Assembly (NCBI GenBank): GCA_964577305.1
Contig: CAZNYS010000028.1
Span: forward strand, 1-42,872
Origin: UBA9300 sp964577305
GTDB lineage: Bacteria > Bacteroidota > Bacteroidia > Bacteroidales > VadinHA17
Length of the DNA: 42,872 nucleotides
Reading direction: 5' to 3'
In this document: positions 15,400 through 25,137 of the stretch, in pieces
How the letters are laid out: each line of letters opens with the position of its first letter
Numbering within the stretch: the stretch's first letter is position 1
Notes under the pieces: generated by a model
Database searches by the model: none
Told to the model about the DNA's origin: nothing
Seen by the model: the letters and a program-made list of their open reading frames with translations, nothing else
Program-made: the position numbers and the translations under genes

Positions 15400-18300
15400 A
15401 TGAGAAAGACATTCAGAACATTGCTTTTAATCCTGATATCCTTTTTGCTGATATCAGGTAATTCTTCTGGAGTAGATACCAAAGATACGAGGTTGTTGTC
15501 ACAGCCTGCCGTAAGTGCTGAGCACGTGGCGTTTGTGTATGCCAATGATCTTTGGATTGCCAATCTCGATGGTACATTCCCGCGACGCCTAACAGTTGAT
15601 GAAGGTCAGGAATCCGATCCTGTGTTTTCACCCGACGGGAAGCACATTGCTTTCAGTGCACAATATGATGGAAATACTGATGTGTTCATAGTTCCGATTG
15701 AAGGAGGTGTGCCAAAAAGACTTACCTGGCATCCCGGGGCGGATATAGTCAGGGGATTTACCCCTGATGGTGCAGCGGTTCTTTTTGCATCCCAGAGAGA
15801 GGTTTATACCAACCGTTATATGCAGTTTTTCACTGTGCCGGTTAATGGAGGATTTCCCACCCGCCTGGTAATTCCAAATGGCTGGTGTGCATCCTATTCA
15901 CCGGATGGGAAATATATGGCATATACTCCTATCCCCGGAAGGTATGGTCAATGGAAGAATTACAGAGGAGGTACTGTGGCCACAATCTGGCTGTTCTCAT
16001 TCGAAGATCATTCGGTAGTAAAGATCCCACAGCCTGAAGGGAGATGTAATGATACCGATCCGATGTGGATTGGAGACAGGATTTATTTCAGAAGTGACCG
16101 AAATGGTGAATTCAATCTTTTTTCATATAATACAAGCACGAAAGAAATTGAACAGCTAACGGATTTCTCAGATTTTCCCATTATAAAAGCAACACATGGC
16201 AACGGTCAGATCATTTTTGAGCAGGCCGGATATTTACATCTCTTTCATTTAAATACAAAATCACCTGAAAAGATAACAATAGGAATTGCAACTGACCTGC
16301 TTGAACTGAGACCACGATATGTTTCAGGTAGTAGCTATATAAGAAGCGGAGGTATATCACCGACAGGTGCAAGGGTAGTATTTGATTTCAGGGGTGATAT
16401 TATGACTGTCCCGGCTGAAAAGGGTGATCCAAGAAATATAACACTTACCACAGGTGCACACGAGAAATATCCTGCATGGTCACCTGACGGGAAATCCATA
16501 GCTTACTTTTCAGACGCTTCAGGTGAATATATGCTTCACGTGGCCCCGCAGGACGGATCAGAAGAAGCCAGGTCATACCAGCTCAATGGAGCAGGATTTT
16601 ATGCTTATCCACACTGGTCTCCTGACAGCAAAAACATTGCTTATGTGGATAACAGCAGGAGCCTGTATATAATAAACATTGAATCAGGAGAAGTAAAAAA
16701 AGTAGATTCAGATGAAATGTATTTCCCTGGAGTTTTCAGGGAGCTGTTCGGATCATGGTCGAAAGACTCAAAATGGCTGACATATACAAAAGTCCTTGAA
16801 TCAAACTTCAGGCAGGTATTTATTTATTCATTAGACCAGGGAAAATCATATCCTGTCTCTGATAGTATGAGCGATGCTTCTGAACCTGTTTTTGATACCG
16901 GAGGAAAATATCTCTATTTCTTTGCATCAACAGATGCCGGTCCCGTTGTGAACTGGTTTGACCAATCGAATGCAGATATGTCAGCTACTTCCTCAATATA
17001 CCTTGTTACCCTGCAAAAAGATCTGATCAATCCATTTGCCAGGGAAAGTGATGAAGAGGAGTTGGAAGAGGAGAAGACTCCTGAAGTTGAACCTGAAAAG
17101 AAATCAAAGAAGGGTAAAACTGAAGAGCCCGAGATAAAGGATGAAATGAAGATTGACCTTACCGGGATTCAGGACCGCATTGTCGCACTCCCTGTAGATG
17201 CTGGAAATTATTCAGATCTGGGAGTCGGTGAGGAAGGTAAGGTATATTATATTATCAGGCCTGCAGGATTTGGAGGTGAGAGCCAATTGCATATGTATGA
17301 CATTAAGGAAAAGAAAGACAAGGAGGTTATGAACCTCGATGATTATGAAATATCAGCAAATGGTAAAAAGATGTTCTACAGCAGTGGAAGAACTTTTGGA
17401 ATCACCAATACCGGATCAAAGCCCGAGCCCGGGAAAGGCATAATAAACACCTCTTCGCTCCAGGTTAAAATTGATCCGCCGGCAGAATGGCCACATATAT
17501 TCGACGAGGCATGGAGAGTAAACAGGGATTATTTCTACGATCCCGGGATGCATGGTACTGACTGGCCTGCTATGAAGGAAAAATATTCACAATTCATTCC
17601 GGATCTGTCCTGCAGGAATGACCTTAACCGTGTCATCCAGTGGATGTGCAGTGAAATCTCCGTGGGTCATCACCGACTGCAAGGCCCGGGAGAACAGCTG
17701 GGACAACCTGAGCGCGTTAGTGGTGGACTGCTGGGCGTAGACTATGAGATTTCGAATAACAGGTACCGGTTGAAAAAGATTTATGGTGGATTGAACTGGA
17801 ATCCGGATCTGCGGTCACCCATGACAGAGCCCGGTATAAATGCAAAAGCTGGTGATTATATACTTGCTGTTAACGGGAAAGACCTTACTGCAGATCAGAA
17901 TATATACAGCTATTTTGAGAATACTTCCGGTAAAATTGTCAATATTACTATTGGCCCGAATCCAGATTATTCAGGATCACGGGAAGTAAAAGTAGTTCCG
18001 GTAAACAGTGAATCATCTCTAAGAAACCGTGACTGGGTTGAAGGTAACCTGAAGAAAGTTGATGAGGCCACCAACGGCCAGGTTGCTTATGTTTATGTAC
18101 CAAACACTGCAGGGGCTGGTCACGAATATTTTAAGCGCTACTTTTTCCCGCAGGCTAAAAAGAAAGCAATAATAATTGACGAACGTTTCAATGGTGGTGG
18201 TTCCATTGCTGATTACTATATCGATATACTGCTCAGACCTTACCAGTCACACTGGAATTTCCGTTACGGGAAAGATCTTAAAACTCCAAGTGCTTCGATA

Positions 18301-18681
18301 CAGGGCCCCAAAGTTATGATAATAGATGAGACTGCAGGATCGGGTGGTGATATGTTACCATGGATGTTCAGGAAATTCAAGGTCGGTACACTGGTAGGGA
18401 AACGCACATGGGGAGGTCTGGTAGGTGTACTTGGTTTCCCTGAATTCATTGACGGAGCCTCAGTTACTGCACCAAACCTTGCTATCTGGACCAGCGAGGG
18501 ATTCATAGTTGAGAATGTTGGTATACCACCTGATATTGAAGTTGAGCAATGGCCGGCCGAGGTTATAAAGGGCAACGACCCACAGCTTGAGAAAGCAATT
18601 GAAATTGCACTGGAAGAGTTGAAAAAGAATCCGCCCGTCGAGCCCGAAAGACCGCCATACCCGTTGAAGGCGAGAAAGTAG
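15400..18681 (+). CDS. Exported tricorn-type S41 serine protease
   Basis: This 1093-residue protein begins with a signal peptide (MRKTFRTLLLILISFLLISG). Residues of about 30-520 form WD40/TolB-like blades with repeated FSPDGKHIAFSA, WSPDGKSIAYFS and WSPDSKNIAYVD motifs. A charged Glu/Lys-rich linker (about 548-585) separates them from the catalytic half: a tricorn C1-like segment (WPHIFDEAWRVNRDYFYD), a candidate His 757/758 (SVGHHRL), a PDZ domain (about 785-875) and the S41 core with nucleophile Ser 981 in AGSGGDM. Its length and domain order match tricorn homologues, but the signal peptide places it in the periplasm, where it probably degrades peptides. It seems monocistronic. Confidence 0.88.
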   Translation: MRKTFRTLLLILISFLLISGNSSGVDTKDTRLLSQPAVSAEHVAFVYANDLWIANLDGTFPRRLTVDEGQESDPVFSPDGKHIAFSAQYDGNTDVFIVPIEGGVPKRLTWHPGADIVRGFTPDGAAVLFASQREVYTNRYMQFFTVPVNGGFPTRLVIPNGWCASYSPDGKYMAYTPIPGRYGQWKNYRGGTVATIWLFSFEDHSVVKIPQPEGRCNDTDPMWIGDRIYFRSDRNGEFNLFSYNTSTKEIEQLTDFSDFPIIKATHGNGQIIFEQAGYLHLFHLNTKSPEKITIGIATDLLELRPRYVSGSSYIRSGGISPTGARVVFDFRGDIMTVPAEKGDPRNITLTTGAHEKYPAWSPDGKSIAYFSDASGEYMLHVAPQDGSEEARSYQLNGAGFYAYPHWSPDSKNIAYVDNSRSLYIINIESGEVKKVDSDEMYFPGVFRELFGSWSKDSKWLTYTKVLESNFRQVFIYSLDQGKSYPVSDSMSDASEPVFDTGGKYLYFFASTDAGPVVNWFDQSNADMSATSSIYLVTLQKDLINPFARESDEEELEEEKTPEVEPEKKSKKGKTEEPEIKDEMKIDLTGIQDRIVALPVDAGNYSDLGVGEEGKVYYIIRPAGFGGESQLHMYDIKEKKDKEVMNLDDYEISANGKKMFYSSGRTFGITNTGSKPEPGKGIINTSSLQVKIDPPAEWPHIFDEAWRVNRDYFYDPGMHGTDWPAMKEKYSQFIPDLSCRNDLNRVIQWMCSEISVGHHRLQGPGEQLGQPERVSGGLLGVDYEISNNRYRLKKIYGGLNWNPDLRSPMTEPGINAKAGDYILAVNGKDLTADQNIYSYFENTSGKIVNITIGPNPDYSGSREVKVVPVNSESSLRNRDWVEGNLKKVDEATNGQVAYVYVPNTAGAGHEYFKRYFFPQAKKKAIIIDERFNGGGSIADYYIDILLRPYQSHWNFRYGKDLKTPSASIQGPKVMIIDETAGSGGDMLPWMFRKFKVGTLVGKRTWGGLVGVLGFPEFIDGASVTAPNLAIWTSEGFIVENVGIPPDIEVEQWPAEVIKGNDPQLEKAIEIALEELKKNPPVEPERPPYPLKARK

Positions 18682-18709
18682 CAGGGGGCATGGAGCAGGG
18701 GGCTTGGTT

Positions 18710-19549
18710 CTATAGTTCAATATTAACAAGGACCACGTCCCTGTCTCTATCCCTGCACTGTCCTATGATTTCCCCATACCTGTCTGATGTGACACTGGAA
18801 CCACCGTATACAAGCCCTTTCCATGGGCCATGACTGATTTCACCTACAAGATCGGTTCCTATAACATAGCAGCCTATTTCTTTTGCTGCATTTCTTACTG
18901 TACGGCTTAATTCCTCGGAGTGCCCCGGCCAGCTTTCCTCGCTGTTAGCCCATCCGTAAGGAATAAGTACGATATCAGGATGCTGATCCCCCATCCTGCT
19001 CAAAATCTCATTCTCAAATGAATCGGCACATATCAGCATTCCAATAGTTCCGAATTCCGTTTCAACGGTTTTAATATCATTCCCCGCGGTATAAGGAGGT
19101 GACATCAGCTCTTCAAGTATATTAATTTTCCTGTGTTTGAGAAGAATATTACCCCTGTTATCAATGAGAAGTGCCGAATCAAAGAGTTTATCCCCGTCCC
19201 TTTCGGCCAGTCCTATACAAATATAAATGTTATGGTTTATAGCCATAATACATAGTCTATCTGAATCCGGGCCCGGTACAGGGTATGCACGGTTGTGGGC
19301 ATCAGGGTTTACCCATCCAAACAGGCTTGTCTCAGGAAAACAGACAATATCAGCTCCCATTTCCTTTGCTTCCATAATGGCATTTTCAATGCGTACAAAA
19401 TTACCCGACCTGTCACCATCAAGGCAGAAAATTTGGGCCATTGCAATCTTTACTTCCTCCTTCTGGGGAAATGCAACATTTATATTCAAGGATAATAACA
19501 ATATTATTAACAAGTACTTAATCTTAATAATCTTAATACAAGGTTTCAT
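18710..19549 (-). CDS. Exported carbon-nitrogen hydrolase (nitrilase superfamily)
   Basis: This 279-residue protein carries the nitrilase Glu-Lys-Cys triad: Glu 73 (CFPETSLFG), Lys 141 (LKHRKINI) and Cys 174 (LICADSFEN). The fold begins at EVKIAMAQIFCLDGDRSGN. A hydrophobic N-terminal segment (about 11-28, ending AFPQ) suggests export, unusual because most members are cytosolic. The reaction is probably amide hydrolysis (amidase or N-carbamoyl type); the substrate is unknown. It is convergent with the S41 protease gene, with a gap of 28 bases, so the two are not an operon. Confidence 0.8.
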   Translation of the reverse strand: MKPCIKIIKIKYLLIILLLSLNINVAFPQKEEVKIAMAQIFCLDGDRSGNFVRIENAIMEAKEMGADIVCFPETSLFGWVNPDAHNRAYPVPGPDSDRLCIMAINHNIYICIGLAERDGDKLFDSALLIDNRGNILLKHRKINILEELMSPPYTAGNDIKTVETEFGTIGMLICADSFENEILSRMGDQHPDIVLIPYGWANSEESWPGHSEELSRTVRNAAKEIGCYVIGTDLVGEISHGPWKGLVYGGSSVTSDRYGEIIGQCRDRDRDVVLVNIEL

Positions 19550-19667
19550 AGTTTTTTACCTGGCTTAATATAATGAGTACCATATTTTGCGTCACAATAT
19601 ACAATTTCAGTATTTCTTTTCAACATCCCGATTCAACAATTTAACCTTTCAACAATTCAACAAACTC

Positions 19668-20441
19668 TTATCCCAGAAGTCCAACCAGTATTGATGGCAG
19701 CCAGTTGACAAGGTAGTGGCATACAATTCCCGGCCACAGACTCCTTGTCTTCATATAGATAATGCCAAGCAGCCAACCTAGCATTGTCTGAAGAAGAAAT
19801 GCAAAGAATACAAAGATTACTCCGGTATCCAATAACATTGAAATATCAAATGCTATATGTGTTAATCCAAACAAAATTCCACCAAAAATGATTGCTTTGT
19901 ATTGTCCAAAAACTCTTTCCAGCTTTGATTGAATGATACCCCTGTGCAAGAATTCCTCAACAAAATCATTATTAAACAGAAGCAATAGTAGTGTCCCAAA
20001 AGAAAGTGGATCACTCCCAATGACTGCCTGATTGGAAATATAAGCAATAACTCCGCTTATCAGGCCAAGCGTAATAGCAAATATTACTACGCCTCTCGAT
20101 TTTACTTTCCATGTCAAACCCATATCAGCAAAAGTCCACTTTCCACGGATCATCACGATATAGAGAGGAATAAGAATATAGGTTATTAAAATAACCGGGA
20201 CATAGACAAGCTCAATAAAAACCCTTTTGTCAATAAACTCAGTTAAACAGGGAGTAATAACAAACATCCTCACTATGGGTACTATTACTGCAATTATCCA
20301 GAGCAATAAGACCTCAGTAATTTCTTTTTTGGGATTGTTGCTCCTGTCTAATGGGTTTGAATATTTACCAATCCATTTATGTAAGATCAGGATAATAGAA
20401 AATATGGTTAAACTGAAAATTAATCGCCATACAATATCCAT
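19668..20441 (-). CDS. CPBP-family intramembrane metalloprotease
   Basis: This 257-residue multipass membrane protein carries the CAAX-protease/bacteriocin-processing signature: EEFLHRG (Glu 162, Glu 163, Arg 167), FGLTH (His 195) and a third motif around His 242 (GIVCHYLVN). These residues form the glutamate/histidine metal site in the membrane. About seven to eight helices are visible. The substrate is unknown, and no bacteriocin or prenylated-peptide gene lies nearby. The gene is preceded and followed by sizeable gaps and stands alone. Confidence 0.85.
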   Translation of the reverse strand: MDIVWRLIFSLTIFSIILILHKWIGKYSNPLDRSNNPKKEITEVLLLWIIAVIVPIVRMFVITPCLTEFIDKRVFIELVYVPVILITYILIPLYIVMIRGKWTFADMGLTWKVKSRGVVIFAITLGLISGVIAYISNQAVIGSDPLSFGTLLLLLFNNDFVEEFLHRGIIQSKLERVFGQYKAIIFGGILFGLTHIAFDISMLLDTGVIFVFFAFLLQTMLGWLLGIIYMKTRSLWPGIVCHYLVNWLPSILVGLLG

Positions 20442-20532
20442 AATACAAAGGTTTTCTGGTTAGGAACTTTGTAATGTATGAAATAATTACCACATCTATG
20501 TATTCTTAATCTAAACTGGGATAACCACAAAA

Positions 20533-20602
20533 TTCACCTATGACTTTAATAGAAAGAAGAAGCTTGATCTGCCGGGCCTGAGCCCGAAAGCACTTGCGGA
20601 GT
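20533..20602 (+). repeat. LysRS C-terminal-tail-like repeat, copy E, with possible debris to 20690
   Basis: The frame reads DFNRKKKLDLPGLSPKALAE and then a stop, a clear variant of copies C and D. About 40 bases further on, GGGAGCATGGCGAAGGATCT (read GSMAKDLNN) may be a second, more decayed piece of the same unit. It lies between the ankyrin and CPBP genes on the opposite strand. Confidence 0.5.
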
Positions 20603-20708
20603 AACCTTCATCCTGTTTTGCCTATCGTATCTTCAATGAAGATGGGAGCATGGCGAAGGATCTGAATAATGTTGAAAAACAACCATCGTTAATTCGCTGA
20701 AGTAAATT

Positions 20709-21380
20709 CTATTTCGCTCCTGCTTTTTTCAATATTTCTATAACTTCCTTCCGGTCCATGCCGGCATTATCAATGGTTGTTGCGCGTTGCAGTGGAGTCT
20801 CACCGTCATTGGTTTTCAGGTTAACATCGGCTCCCGCCTCTATCAGGATACTGGTAATCTCAATATCACCATGCATTGCTGAGAACATCAATGGAGACCA
20901 GCCATTCTTCTCCCTGGTATTTACATCTGCCCCATTATCCAGTAAAAGCCTGACTATTACCTGGTGCTGGTTATAGACGGCCTCTATTAATGGCGCCCTG
21001 TCTTCATTATCAGCCAGCTCAATACCGGCACCTTGATCCAGCAGGTACTCACATATCTCTTTGTTGCCCATCATGCAGGCTGAGCCAAGGGCGGTGCCGT
21101 TCTTTTCTGTACGGACATTAACATCAGCCCCAATTGATATAATAAGTTTCACCATTTCGATATTATCAGTATATATTGCCACTATCAGAGGTGTATGACG
21201 CTGATCAAATTCAAAATTAATGTCCGATCCTGAGTTTATGAAACTTTTAACCTGTTCCATATTGCCAGTACGAATAGCCATCATAAAAGCTTCGGAATTA
21301 TCCTGGGATAAGGAATATTGGCAAACTGCCAGAAACGATATTATCATAAAAATGTAAACAGATAATTTTGATTTCTTCAT
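20709..21380 (-). CDS. Exported ankyrin-repeat protein
   Basis: This 223-residue protein has a signal peptide (about residues 1-25, ending YSLSQ) followed by about five to six ankyrin repeats of 33 residues. Consensus pieces include HTPLIVAIYTDNIEMVKLII, GADVNVRTEKNGTALGSACM, APLIEAVYNQHQVIVRLLLD and WSPLMFSAMHGDIEITSILI. Periplasmic ankyrin proteins usually bind a partner protein; none can be named here. No other domain is present and the repeats run to the C-terminus. Confidence 0.85.
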   Translation of the reverse strand: MKKSKLSVYIFMIISFLAVCQYSLSQDNSEAFMMAIRTGNMEQVKSFINSGSDINFEFDQRHTPLIVAIYTDNIEMVKLIISIGADVNVRTEKNGTALGSACMMGNKEICEYLLDQGAGIELADNEDRAPLIEAVYNQHQVIVRLLLDNGADVNTREKNGWSPLMFSAMHGDIEITSILIEAGADVNLKTNDGETPLQRATTIDNAGMDRKEVIEILKKAGAK

Positions 21381-21490
21381 GATTTTATAATTAATTGATT
21401 CTTACAACCTTATTTTATCAAGCAATTTAAAAAATACAACTCATTACGCATCAAACCATTCAAACTTTCAAACATTCAAACTCAAGCTAT

Positions 21491-23695
21491 CTAAACCCTT
21501 TCTTTAATTGCTCCTGCAATTTTTCTGAAATCCTCCGTTTCCTGTCTTACCTGGACAATAAAGCTATTCTCGTCAATAGTGCCGATGGCAGCTGTCATTT
21601 CATCCATATTCCTGTAGGTTGCCTGCCGGAATGTGTTGTCATAATCTTTTTTTCTTGTAACATACACCTGGTCACAAACAAATTCCTGGATGCTCATTGC
21701 CTTATCCAGGGCTGATTCCCAGTGAGCTTCTGTAAGATTTTCCGTTCCATATAATTCACAAAGGATTGCAAATGCATGTTTTTGCTTATCAATGGAATAT
21801 TTAATCCAGAGATCATCGTACCGGTTGTGGATATTTTTCCAGGTTTTTAATTTACCTGAACCAATATCCGAACGAAGTGTATCAACATCGTTCTTTTGCA
21901 TTATCTGTCCACCCAGGTTAAACCATTCATGCTGTCGTTCACCTTTTAGATCTTTACACATGTCTGAAAACTGGGACTCCGGATGTGCGCCCATGTATGC
22001 CATCAGGTTTTTCACGGCATAATAGTGCAACATATCACCATAGGCATGGTATGCTTTATATGTTTTCAGGATCAGTACCTTTCTCTTTGTATTCTCCATG
22101 TTTTCACCCAGCACTTCCATTTCATTTATTACTTCTTCCCTGCCTGATAATAGTCCACGTCCCAGACTGGCCAGGTCATCATCATTCTTTAACACACCTG
22201 ATTCACTTTTATGTTTTAAGCTTGCTCTGGCGGTCCATATTTCAAGTAACCTCCGGGCATTGATTATCTCCTCTATGGTGTCAGGGGCAAATGTTTCAAA
22301 TTCAACGTTCTGAATTTTATTCACCCGTTTGTCACGAGTCTGGAATTTCCATGAATTACGTGCCAGGGCATACATATTATACATCCACCAGAATGCAGGC
22401 ATCAATTCCAGACGGTCTTTTGCTACATTATTGTTGAGCAGTGAAAAAGGCAGAGGAATATCAAGTTCTGCCGGATAATCGGCTTTGGCGAGCAATACAA
22501 ATGATGCAAAACGGCTTGAATGCTTTAAACTGGTACACAATCCCGGCCAGAATCCACGGCCGGCCTGAATTTCATTGTCATTAGCACGACTATTATGGTT
22601 GGAACCAATTGTAGCACCAGCTGCTATATTGCTCTGTCCCATAACGACAGAGGCAACAAGAAAAGAATTATTATGATGCTGCTCGTGTGCCGGAAAAATT
22701 AAATTATTCAGTACCTCACAACAGGAGATGGTTGAATTATCACCTAAAAATGAGTTGATTAACCTGGCACCGTATTTCAGGTTGGAATTATTCCCCAGGA
22801 TAAATTTTACAGCTTTACAGCCGTAAAATATATGACAACCGTAGCCAATAATACCGTTGACCAATTCTACTCCTTCTCCAATTTGTGCAGGTTCTTTTTC
22901 AGAAGAATTAATGGTCAGGTTTTTTAATTTATTAGCCCCCTTGATATAACAATCTGAACCAATCTTAACATCCTTCAGGATAAGAGAATTTTTTATCACA
23001 CACTGGTTACCGGTCGTCCCATAATAGCCACGATGATTATCAATACTGTTCTGTGTTATTTTTTTGAGATTTTCCTGCAAAGGTTTATCGTCAACGAACT
23101 TTGCCCACAGGTAAGCATCGGCTGTAATCATACCATCAAAGGGCAGTACCTGGCGGCAACCCGTTTCGTTCATCAGATCAAGCCATGTCCTGACATTTTC
23201 CGGTTCACCTTCTTTAATAATTCCATTCCCAAATTTAGCATGATCAGTTGTATGCATTTCCTGGATATTAAACAGGATACACCTGTCACCAATAATATAA
23301 TGGGCCATATAATGTACGTTATGAATAGCCACATCATCACCAATATCACAGGATATTATCAGACTGTTCGTAATACCTGCAGGCACTCTCAGGTCGTGAT
23401 GCTCTAGGACAACATTCCGTAATTTTCCAATTCTGACAAGCCCGAAAAAATTGGTGTTTTTAATCAGTCTGGGATTAAACTCATCAGTAACCAGCAAATC
23501 ATCCCAATCATCTGCAGTGTTATCGTTTTTTACCAGCCTTTCAATCTCGTCCGATTTTAAATGTCTCCATCCAGATTCCGGTGGTATGACCTGTGTGTTT
23601 CGTTGAAAGTATTCATCTTTCCCTTGGGGAAGATATTCTTCAGGAATAAAATTCCTGCCAATGTTCTCATGGGGTACAATTGATAATTTAGTCAT
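21491..23695 (-). CDS. DUF4954 family left-handed beta-helix protein
   Basis: This 734-residue protein is recognised as DUF4954, a Bacteroidota and Spirochaete family. Residues of about 75-430 contain hexapeptide-like repeats of a left-handed beta-helix, as in sugar-nucleotide acyltransferases: NSLIISCDIGDDVAIHNVHY, CVIKNSLILKDVKIGSDCYI and SVVMGQSNIAAGATIGSNHN. The C-terminal 300 residues are helical. There is no signal peptide, so it is cytosolic. A role in sugar or cell-wall precursor metabolism is a guess from the fold. It is transcribed alone and has long flanking gaps. Confidence 0.82.
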   Translation of the reverse strand: MTKLSIVPHENIGRNFIPEEYLPQGKDEYFQRNTQVIPPESGWRHLKSDEIERLVKNDNTADDWDDLLVTDEFNPRLIKNTNFFGLVRIGKLRNVVLEHHDLRVPAGITNSLIISCDIGDDVAIHNVHYMAHYIIGDRCILFNIQEMHTTDHAKFGNGIIKEGEPENVRTWLDLMNETGCRQVLPFDGMITADAYLWAKFVDDKPLQENLKKITQNSIDNHRGYYGTTGNQCVIKNSLILKDVKIGSDCYIKGANKLKNLTINSSEKEPAQIGEGVELVNGIIGYGCHIFYGCKAVKFILGNNSNLKYGARLINSFLGDNSTISCCEVLNNLIFPAHEQHHNNSFLVASVVMGQSNIAAGATIGSNHNSRANDNEIQAGRGFWPGLCTSLKHSSRFASFVLLAKADYPAELDIPLPFSLLNNNVAKDRLELMPAFWWMYNMYALARNSWKFQTRDKRVNKIQNVEFETFAPDTIEEIINARRLLEIWTARASLKHKSESGVLKNDDDLASLGRGLLSGREEVINEMEVLGENMENTKRKVLILKTYKAYHAYGDMLHYYAVKNLMAYMGAHPESQFSDMCKDLKGERQHEWFNLGGQIMQKNDVDTLRSDIGSGKLKTWKNIHNRYDDLWIKYSIDKQKHAFAILCELYGTENLTEAHWESALDKAMSIQEFVCDQVYVTRKKDYDNTFRQATYRNMDEMTAAIGTIDENSFIVQVRQETEDFRKIAGAIKERV

Positions 23696-24051
23696 AGTGT
23701 AGCTATATAGGTAACAATGTTTCTCTGGTCTTTTTCATTTGATGATGGTGCGATATGCTTTGTACTTTCAATAAAAGAACTGTAGATTACGAAATGGTTC
23801 ATTTTTGAATCATTAAAATTATATTATTTCATTGAAAGATAGAATTATTTGCTTTTTTTCGATGACTCTGTGCCATATATTGCGGGAATAATAAAATTGG
23901 GAACTAGAAATTTTGTACTGGCCATATTATCATATATCTTTATTACAGCTATATGCTTTATCTCGTTGCATTATTAAAGCATTTTACTTAAAACTGTATA
24001 ACAAGACTGAGGTTTAATGATTATGTTTCATTTCAGATAATTATTCATTAG
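23696..24051. other. AT-rich intergenic region, no feature recognised
   Basis: This divergent gap lies between the DUF4954 gene (minus) and the second transposase (plus). I see no RNA gene, clear promoter box or palindrome flanking the transposase. Confidence 0.4.
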
Positions 24052-24627
24052 ATGCAAACTGATAAATTCCAAAATAAATATCGAATAAATACATGGAGAC
24101 ATCCATGTTGGGATTATTCATCACCAGGGTATTATTTCATTACAATATGTACACGAAACAGAAGGAATTATTTTGGAAAGAATATTAAAACAAATGAATC
24201 GGACATTCCATACATTATGAAATTATCAGAATTGGGTAAAATTGCATATCAATATTGGATGGATATACCAAATCATTTCCATTTTGTATGGACCGATGTA
24301 TTTGTTATAATGCCTGACCACGTTCATGGTATATTGATTCTGGATACCATCAATGTAGAGGCGCAAAATATTGTGCCTCTACCAAATCGATTATCCAATA
24401 ATCGTTTCCGTAATCCCAATCGATTTGGTCCCCAATCAAAAAACCTTGGATCGGTAATCCGTGGATATAAACCAGGCGTAAAATCCTACGCAACAAAAAA
24501 CAATTTGGAATTTTCCTGGCAATACAGATATTACGACAGGATCATTCGTAATAAGTATGAATTCAGGCGCATACAAAAATATATTAAGGAAAATACAGGG
24601 AAATATAATGACTGTTATTTGAAATAG
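24052..24627 (+). CDS. Y1 (IS200/RAYT-type) transposase, intact
   Basis: This 191-residue HUH-family transposase has the His pair in MPDHVHGIL (His 90 and His 92) and a candidate catalytic Tyr 160/161 in WQYRYYDRIIRN. It begins KYRINTWRHPCWDYSSPGYY, the usual start of REP-associated tyrosine transposases. It is a diverged paralogue of 14339-14901, roughly 60% identical by eye, so the two are not a recent duplication. An imperfect palindrome lies in the same place in both genes. There are no inverted termini, as expected for this family. It converges on the zinc-ribbon gene. Confidence 0.85.
   Translation: MQTDKFQNKYRINTWRHPCWDYSSPGYYFITICTRNRRNYFGKNIKTNESDIPYIMKLSELGKIAYQYWMDIPNHFHFVWTDVFVIMPDHVHGILILDTINVEAQNIVPLPNRLSNNRFRNPNRFGPQSKNLGSVIRGYKPGVKSYATKNNLEFSWQYRYYDRIIRNKYEFRRIQKYIKENTGKYNDCYLK
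24355..24382. repeat. Imperfect 28-bp palindrome inside the second transposase gene
   Basis: The arms GTAGAGGCGCAAAA and TATTGTGCCTCTAC pair with two mismatches. It occupies the same codons as the perfect palindrome at 14641-14668 and encodes NVEAQNIVPLPNR. Confidence 0.8.
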
Positions 24628-24660
24628 CTGAGTTTATTCAATCCTGAACACTTTCACCCA

Positions 24661-25137
24661 TTATCTTGTCCTGCACTTCTTCCATACACCCAGTCGGCAT
24701 TGAACTATTCCTCCAATACATATAATAAATCCAATCAGGGCCAGATAGAAATGTTCATAGTAAAAGAATAAAAAGCTTGCAGCCAGGCTGACTGAAGCTA
24801 TAATTTTACCACTTGTTAATGATCTTTGTGCACGTCTTTTTATCTTAAATTCAGCTTCCTCCTCAATCTGTGAAGCCTTGGACAGGGCAAGTATTATATT
24901 TGTATTATGATTCCCTGATTTCGCTTTCTTATCCGGGTATGATTTGTCATAATCTGTCCTGAGAATTTCATTTTTGGCAATCCCTGTTATATTTTGGGGA
25001 GCAGTGCATGCAGCACAACATTGTCCATGTTTCAGCCAGAGTTGAGAGGTTGGATGTTGCTGCAATTTTTTTGTCAACATTGATATATCCTCATTGCAGA
25101 AATCACATTTATAACTTATTGAATAGCTATCTTTCAT
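24661..25137 (-). CDS. Membrane protein with N-terminal Cys-rich (zinc-ribbon-like) domain
   Basis: The 158-residue protein opens with CDFC (Cys 11 and 14) and HGQCCAAC (Cys 40, 41 and 44), spaced like a treble-clef or zinc ribbon. A charged linker follows, then two transmembrane helices (about 111-127 and 130-147) and a short basic tail. The zinc domain is probably cytosolic. No family name comes to mind. It is a single gene convergent with the second transposase. Confidence 0.6.
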   Translation of the reverse strand: MKDSYSISYKCDFCNEDISMLTKKLQQHPTSQLWLKHGQCCAACTAPQNITGIAKNEILRTDYDKSYPDKKAKSGNHNTNIILALSKASQIEEEAEFKIKRRAQRSLTSGKIIASVSLAASFLFFYYEHFYLALIGFIICIGGIVQCRLGVWKKCRTR

